DNA of 64,000 bases from Desulfosediminicola flagellatus (GTDB taxonomy: Bacteria; Desulfobacterota; Desulfobulbia; Desulfobulbales; Desulfocapsaceae), in the NCBI RefSeq assembly GCF_005116655.2, contig NZ_CP050698.1:4115501-4179500 (forward strand). Reading direction: 5' to 3'. A program made the position numbers and the translations under genes. The notes beneath the pieces are model-generated. The model was given only the letters and a program-made list of their open reading frames with translations. It was not told the DNA's origin and ran no database searches. Each line of letters starts with the position of its first letter. Position 1 is the first letter of the stretch. Shown piece after piece: positions 60,341 to 64,000 of the stretch.

Positions 60341-61072
60341 ATGAACATCATCCTGCCAGAAAATATATACAAATTTTTACCTCTAGATATTAAGTTTGAA
60401 GTATCAGTTGTCGAGAATGGCGGTAAATCAAGGCAAAAGAATGGTTTCGATGCTTTAAAAGAGATAGTTGTAGATAATAAAATATTTTACTCTGAAGCAG
60501 CATCATTTAATGATCCATTTGAATTTGATGGTGTAATGTTAAATTCAGGACAAGATGACCAAAAGAAACAGGTTGGTTATAATATTTTGAGCCGATGTGG
60601 AATAATCTGTTTTAGTAGCCAAGTTAGAAATACGTTAATGTGGTCACATTATGCAGATGCCCATCGAGGTGTTGCTCTAAGATTTAAGTGTGTACCTGAT
60701 CCATTTTATTCAATAGGCACTGAAGGTCGAGTAGTTAAAGTAGATTATGGTGACGAGATAATATTTAAAGATGAGTCAGTATTTAATGACAATTACGGAA
60801 TTTTAGAAAAATTAGGCAGAAAAGCTCGTTGCTGGAGTTATGAAAATGAATATAGAGTATTCAATGTGCCCAGCCATTTAAAGGCTGATGATGCAACCGG
60901 AATCCAAAATTTTAATAGTGAATTGGTAGATGCAATATATTTGGGCATTAAGTCAGATGACACAGTCTTACAAAAAGTCAAAGGTATGGTAGAAATGGCA
61001 TCACATCAAATAGATCTATATCAACCCTATAAGTGTAATAAAAATCTATTCCTAAAATTTAAAAAAATATAG
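60341..61072 (+). CDS. Cassette 1: DUF2971-family protein
   Basis: 243 residues. The pattern YKFLPLD at the start, IFYSEAASFNDPFEFDGV, ISSRCGIICFSSQVRNTLMW-like segment with MWSHYADAHRGVALRF, and GRKARCWSYENEYRVFNV is that of DUF2971, a family frequent in mobile and defence-associated islands; biochemical role unknown. The ATG at 60341 follows a second CGACTAGTCG box by 26 bases; no good ribosome site. AT-rich compared with the genes left of intI. Stop lies 4 bases before the attC. Confidence 0.85.
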   Translation: MNIILPENIYKFLPLDIKFEVSVVENGGKSRQKNGFDALKEIVVDNKIFYSEAASFNDPFEFDGVMLNSGQDDQKKQVGYNILSRCGIICFSSQVRNTLMWSHYADAHRGVALRFKCVPDPFYSIGTEGRVVKVDYGDEIIFKDESVFNDNYGILEKLGRKARCWSYENEYRVFNVPSHLKADDATGIQNFNSELVDAIYLGIKSDDTVLQKVKGMVEMASHQIDLYQPYKCNKNLFLKFKKI

Positions 61073-61076
61073 ATTT

Positions 61077-61140
61077 GCATATCAAGCCAATAAACGCGGA
61101 CCCGCAAACAGCGCGCGGGCCGGTTATCACAACGTTATGC
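61077..61140 (+). repeat. attC site of cassette 1
   Basis: Begins GCATATC and ends AACGTTATGC, with a GC-rich palindromic middle GGACCCGCAAACAGCGCGC then GGGCC. 64 bp, nearly identical to the attC of cassette 2 (61978-62041), so the two share a recent origin. Right box GTTATGC. Confidence 0.9.
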
Positions 61141-61178
61141 AACAGAATAAAATATCGAGAGTTGTAGTCTAAAATAAT

Positions 61179-61964
61179 ATGTCAAAAGAGACGTCAGTCA
61201 AAAACAAGGTTCAAGAATGGTTATCTAGCCAAGGATATTCATTGGAAATGGTAGTCTCCAAAGAATTTCAAAATCATAATTTTGAAGTTAGGCAATCTCA
61301 CTATTATGAAGATTTTCAAACTAAGGAACATCGAGAAATTGACATCCTTGCTACTAGTTCTGATTTCCTTGGTTACGCAGAAGTTTCATTTTTGATTGAA
61401 TGTAAAATAAGTAAAAAACCATGGATACTCTTCACCTCTGACAACACAATCTCCGGTTACAATAGACTTTTTGCGTTAGGTATTACCTCGGAAAAAGCTA
61501 GAGACGTTCTTGTTCAAGATAAATCCGAGAATCTATTCAAGTCAGCATTATTTAAAAAATCTGGCCGTATAGCTTATGGAGCTACTGTTGCATTTACAAA
61601 CGGACAAGACACTGCATATAAAGCATCAATGTCTGCGATAAAAGCAGCGGTTGGTAGAAAAAATGAACTATCATCATCTTCAAGAGTTTTTAACGTCACC
61701 TTTCCGGTAATTGTGGTCGATTGTCCATTGTTTGAGTGTTACTTGTCTGAAACTAATGAAGTTATTGTGGAAGAAATATCTGAAAGCTATCTTTTTTATC
61801 ATAACCACCTAGACAAAGAACCAGCAACTTGCATAAAAGTATTGCAAGTAGATTGTCTTGAATCATTCTGTACTGAAGCCGCATATTACTCAAAGATTTT
61901 TCTAGATATTTTTGAACCTGAAATTAAGAAAGAGCATCATAAAATAGCCCGTGGAAAACAATAA
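61179..61964 (+). CDS. Cassette 2: PD-(D/E)XK nuclease-like protein
   Basis: 261 residues. The segment HREIDILATSSDF followed by FLIECKISKKPWILF gives an Asp...Glu-x-Lys set typical of restriction-endonuclease-like folds, with an N-terminal helix VKNKVQEWLSSQGYSLE. The rest (residues about 120-260) is unassigned. Similar proteins are annotated as hypothetical or restriction endonuclease-like and could act in defence or DNA repair; no methyltransferase partner is present. ATG at 61179 lies 39 bases after the attC end. Confidence 0.75.
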   Translation: MSKETSVKNKVQEWLSSQGYSLEMVVSKEFQNHNFEVRQSHYYEDFQTKEHREIDILATSSDFLGYAEVSFLIECKISKKPWILFTSDNTISGYNRLFALGITSEKARDVLVQDKSENLFKSALFKKSGRIAYGATVAFTNGQDTAYKASMSAIKAAVGRKNELSSSSRVFNVTFPVIVVDCPLFECYLSETNEVIVEEISESYLFYHNHLDKEPATCIKVLQVDCLESFCTEAAYYSKIFLDIFEPEIKKEHHKIARGKQ

Positions 61965-61977
61965 AAAATATAAATTG

Positions 61978-62041
61978 GCATAACCAGCTAATAAACACGG
62001 ACCCGCAAACAGCGCGCGGGCCGGTTATCAAAACGTTAACC
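61978..62041 (+). repeat. attC site of cassette 2
   Basis: Begins GCATAAC (perfect RYYYAAC-like box), passes GGACCCGCAAACAGCGCGCG, and ends GTTAACC. 64 bp, differs from the cassette 1 site at only a few positions. Confidence 0.92.
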
Positions 62042-62064
62042 ATAGACAATTGTGCAAAGATAAT

Positions 62065-62451
62065 ATGGCAAAGATAATACAATTCAAAAGTCCTTTGGCG
62101 AAAAAAATCAAAGCCGGTTTTCGAGGCTATCCAATTGCAACTATTGCATTCTATGGACCAGATAACAAAAAAGCAACAAAGGTAGTAGTTGGAGTATTTG
62201 AAAATGAAAATCAAAAAAATCCAGTTCAAATGGAAAAGTGGTTTTCAAATAACGAAATACGAACTGACATAAAAATTCTAAATGCCATTAATAATTACAT
62301 CACAAAAAACAAAGTTCGCTCTGTAGTAATGGGTAATAAAATTCTTGGTTGTCCCCATGAGGCAGGCATCGATTACCCCGAAGGTGAAAGCTGTCCTCAA
62401 TGTCCTTTTTGGGACGGGCGCGATCGTTTTACCGATGAATTGATCGAATAA
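62065..62451 (+). CDS. Cassette 3: small protein with C-terminal cysteine cluster
   Basis: 128 residues, function unknown. The N-terminal half looks like an alpha/beta unit (YPIATIAFYGPDNKKATKVV). The C-terminus has GCPHEAGIDYPEGESCPQCP, three cysteines and a histidine that should bind zinc; proteins with this CPHEEGIDYP motif are widespread unnamed proteobacterial proteins. ATG at 62065, 24 bases after the attC end of cassette 2. Confidence 0.8.
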   Translation: MAKIIQFKSPLAKKIKAGFRGYPIATIAFYGPDNKKATKVVVGVFENENQKNPVQMEKWFSNNEIRTDIKILNAINNYITKNKVRSVVMGNKILGCPHEAGIDYPEGESCPQCPFWDGRDRFTDELIE

Positions 62452-62469
62452 AATCAAATGTAATACTTT

Positions 62470-62547
62470 GCACAACAAAGCGTCCATCATCGCTTCACTG
62501 CGTCCTGCTGTACTCTCTGAAGCTCGCCAGTGATCTTGACGTTTCGA
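62470..62547 (+). repeat. attC-like site of cassette 3 (degenerate)
   Basis: Starts GCACAAC, ends near GACGTTTCG; inner CACTGCG/CGCCAGTG pairing. Both boxes are less regular than in the other sites, but CATCGCTTCACTGCGTCC and AAGCTCGCCAGTGATC align closely with attC-like site B at 14796-14856. Confidence 0.7.
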
Positions 62548-62571
62548 TTTAGAAGAAATGGACATGAGCAT

Positions 62572-63285
62572 ATGAAGAAAAATCACCTTAAGCTTTCCAT
62601 AATATCTCTACTCTCTCTCATTATAGTCCCTGCATATTTTGTGTCTCCAGCTGTCGCAATTCAGTATAGTTGTGAGGTGACACCGGGAGTTTTAATATCT
62701 GCACCAAATGACAAAATGGTCGATCATGTTTGCAATGGAGCTGACCAGGCTATAAGATTTCTTGGGAAATATGAGTTGAAGCCCACAAGAGCAATATATA
62801 TAGAAATTACAGAAGAGGTCATCAATCAAGATGGTTATGATGCATTTGGAAGTTATGACCGGCAAAGTGACCGTATTCTAATGATGTCATTACCAGCATT
62901 ATTACAAAGCAGTACATCTCCAAAAATGTATAATATGCCATTTGACGAGGAACACTATATTGGAGCTTTAGCTCATGAAATCACTCATGCAATCTTCCAC
63001 CACAACTCAATAAACATAGAGGAGAAATGGAACAATGCAGCGCAAGAATATCTTGCTCATGCCACCCAGCTCGGTGTTTTATCGGCACAAAGACGAGAAT
63101 ATATCATTAATTCTGAAAATACAGGCCATTGGGAGCCTGGAGATGAAATAAGCGTTACTTACATGGGGTTCAATCCTACAGCTTTTGCAGTGAAATCATA
63201 TCTCCATCTGACTCAGATGACTAATCCACAATCGTTTATCCAGATTCTATTGAATCACAAATGGTTATATATATCAGTACCCTGA
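62572..63285 (+). CDS. Cassette 4: exported HExxH metallopeptidase-like protein
   Basis: 237 residues. Signal peptide KLSIISLLSLIIVPAYFV with cleavage near AVA. A zinc-peptidase motif HEITHAIFHH lies near residue 139 (HExxH), preceded by FDEEHYIGALA; a downstream Glu (EYLAHATQLG, about residue 160) could be the third ligand as in gluzincins. Likely a periplasmic or secreted metalloprotease or a relative; substrate unknown. ATG at 62572 lies 25 bases after the degenerate attC. Confidence 0.78.
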   Translation: MKKNHLKLSIISLLSLIIVPAYFVSPAVAIQYSCEVTPGVLISAPNDKMVDHVCNGADQAIRFLGKYELKPTRAIYIEITEEVINQDGYDAFGSYDRQSDRILMMSLPALLQSSTSPKMYNMPFDEEHYIGALAHEITHAIFHHNSINIEEKWNNAAQEYLAHATQLGVLSAQRREYIINSENTGHWEPGDEISVTYMGFNPTAFAVKSYLHLTQMTNPQSFIQILLNHKWLYISVP

Positions 63286-63369
63286 TTTTCCTGCTGCAAA
63301 AAAGAAGAATGCGCTGTAGACGGTGAATCAAGATCTATCTTTTTTTCTATAAAAACAACAAAAAAATTT

Positions 63370-63430
63370 CGATAACCAACTGTTCCACTGGACCCGCAAA
63401 CAGTGCGGGCCTTAGAACGCCACGTTATCG
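63370..63430 (+). repeat. attC site of cassette 4
   Basis: Begins CGATAAC and ends GTTATCG: perfectly complementary outer boxes. Middle holds CACTGGACCCGCAAACAGTG then CGGGCC. 61 bp. Confidence 0.92.
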
Positions 63431-63600
63431 ATTTAAAATTTACTGATCTATATCTAAGATATAATAAAGTATATATACACGGTGTACTCAATTACATATC
63501 AAGTTTTCCGGTTAATGAAATTTATTACTTGTCTACAATTACATGCATGACCTAATGTAATTAGGCTAGTCACATAACATTAAATTCAAAATATAAATCT
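63431..63600. other. 170-bp AT-rich leader of cassette 5
   Basis: No gene. Longer than the leaders of the other cassettes, so it may hold its own promoter; TATAAT-like stretches (AAGATATAATAAAG near 63456) are present. Confidence 0.4.
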
Positions 63601-63831
63601 ATGCTTTCAAAGATAATAAAGGCGTTGAATATTCTCATTCAAGGCATATTCGCCCAACGAAGGTATGAGCGAGCTGCTGATTGCTTCGATGCCGGTGATT
63701 ATGGCACTTTTTGTGCCAGGTGCAGTAAAACGATTAAAGGTCATCAAGCTTTAGATGCTCCCAAAGGTTTCAACAATGAAAAGTGGTGCATATCTTGCTT
63801 AAATTCATTTCATGGAAAAACGTATAATTAA
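63601..63831 (+). CDS. Cassette 5: small zinc-ribbon-like protein
   Basis: 76 residues, unknown function. Two CxxC pairs, CARC (residue about 38) and CISC (about 63), with a histidine between, suggest one zinc site; the N-terminal 20 residues form an amphipathic helix (KIIKALNILIQGIFAQRRYE). No ribosome site is obvious. Followed closely by an attC-like element. Confidence 0.65.
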   Translation: MLSKIIKALNILIQGIFAQRRYERAADCFDAGDYGTFCARCSKTIKGHQALDAPKGFNNEKWCISCLNSFHGKTYN

Positions 63832-63842
63832 ATAGATATTTA

Positions 63843-63902
63843 CGATAACAAATATATCAACACTGACTCGCTGAAGCTTACCGCTGGGTTTATGGGTTAT
63901 TA
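63843..63902 (+). repeat. attC-like site of cassette 5
   Basis: CGATAAC at the left, CACTGACTCGCTGAAGC and ACCGCTGGG in the middle, GGTTATTA at the right. Outer boxes pair (GATAAC/GTTATT with one mismatch). Less GC-rich than sites 1, 2 and 4. Confidence 0.65.
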
Positions 63903-63924
63903 CAGAAAAAGGAGATGAAGAAAT

Positions 63925-64000
63925 TTGAATATTCTGAGATCAAATCGTCTGGAATTGGTTTCGATGAAACCAGCATTACTTGAAGCCTTGTTAGATGGTG
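63925..64000 (+). CDS. Cassette 6: GNAT acetyltransferase N-terminus (cut by window end)
   Basis: From a TTG at 63925 with GGAGATG upstream, 25 codons read LNILRSNRLELVSMKPALLE, then ALLDG. The RLELV...LLEALL pattern is the standard first strand and helix of RimJ/RimL-type acetyltransferases. The rest lies beyond the window. Starts 23 bases after the attC-like site of cassette 5. Confidence 0.65.
   Translation, partial: MNILRSNRLELVSMKPALLEALLDG

Overview
The window looks like chromosomal DNA of a marine, probably anaerobic Desulfobacterota (sulfate-reducer-like) bacterium. This is inferred from gene content: an Ehr-type membrane complex, a methylenetetrahydrofolate reductase with an MTHFR_C zinc/iron-sulfur tail typical of organisms with a reductive acetyl-CoA pathway, molybdopterin synthesis genes, a complete leucine/isovalerate degradation operon, many two-component systems, and an integron. 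No rRNA or tRNA gene was recognised.

Layout. 1-2.3 kb: trkA-trkH potassium uptake (minus; trkH runs off the left edge). 3.0-10.3 kb: a six-gene minus-strand operon, ehrABCDLS, for an energy-converting-hydrogenase-related complex. Its large subunit lacks the paired cysteines that bind Ni-Fe, so it should not be a hydrogenase. 10.5-11.2 kb: two paralogous small proteins of unknown function. 11.9-19.4 kb: accessory minus-strand genes (stand-alone RAM domain, pseudopilin-like protein, amino-acid-type binding protein, MAPEG protein, zinc-finger membrane protein, broken DUF1214 fragment, GNAT, two DUF1254 proteins, NmrA-like reductase). At least four, probably five, junctions carry attC-like palindromes ending in GTTA just upstream of the next start codon. 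I read this as a cluster of integron cassettes without its own integrase (CALIN). It also holds a 34-nt group II intron domain V relic.

21.4-40 kb: a sodium/solute symporter, a two-gene exported/TPR-like pair, a DUF486 transporter gene broken by a 141-bp inverted-repeat element, YhcH-like protein, a sigma-54 two-component pair, moaA-moeA behind a probable Moco riboswitch, a beta-hydroxyacid dehydrogenase, a periplasmic binding protein plus hybrid histidine kinase pair, and the MTHFR. 40.2-58.5 kb: PfkB kinase; liuABCDE; a nucleotide cyclase fused to a cyclic-nucleotide-binding domain; a LEA/WHy lipoprotein; a metallo-beta-lactamase-fold protein, hotdog thioesterase and CoA-disulfide reductase cluster; an SRPBCC-epimerase fusion; a membrane protein; Nudix, RcnB-like and GNAT genes.

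58.6-64.0 kb: a true integron. A long integron integrase (intI, minus) diverges from a plus-strand array of at least six AT-rich single-gene cassettes (DUF2971, PD-(D/E)XK nuclease-like, CPHEAG zinc protein, exported HExxH protein, zinc-ribbon protein, GNAT cut by the window end), separated by three clear and two degenerate attC sites. One attC there closely resembles one in the 11-19 kb cluster, which ties the two regions together. Palindromic CGACTAGTCG boxes sit both upstream of intI and at the head of the array. Also notable are a three-copy 141-142-bp MITE-like family with TA flanks and islands of GTGAGG-type short repeats in at least five intergenic gaps.
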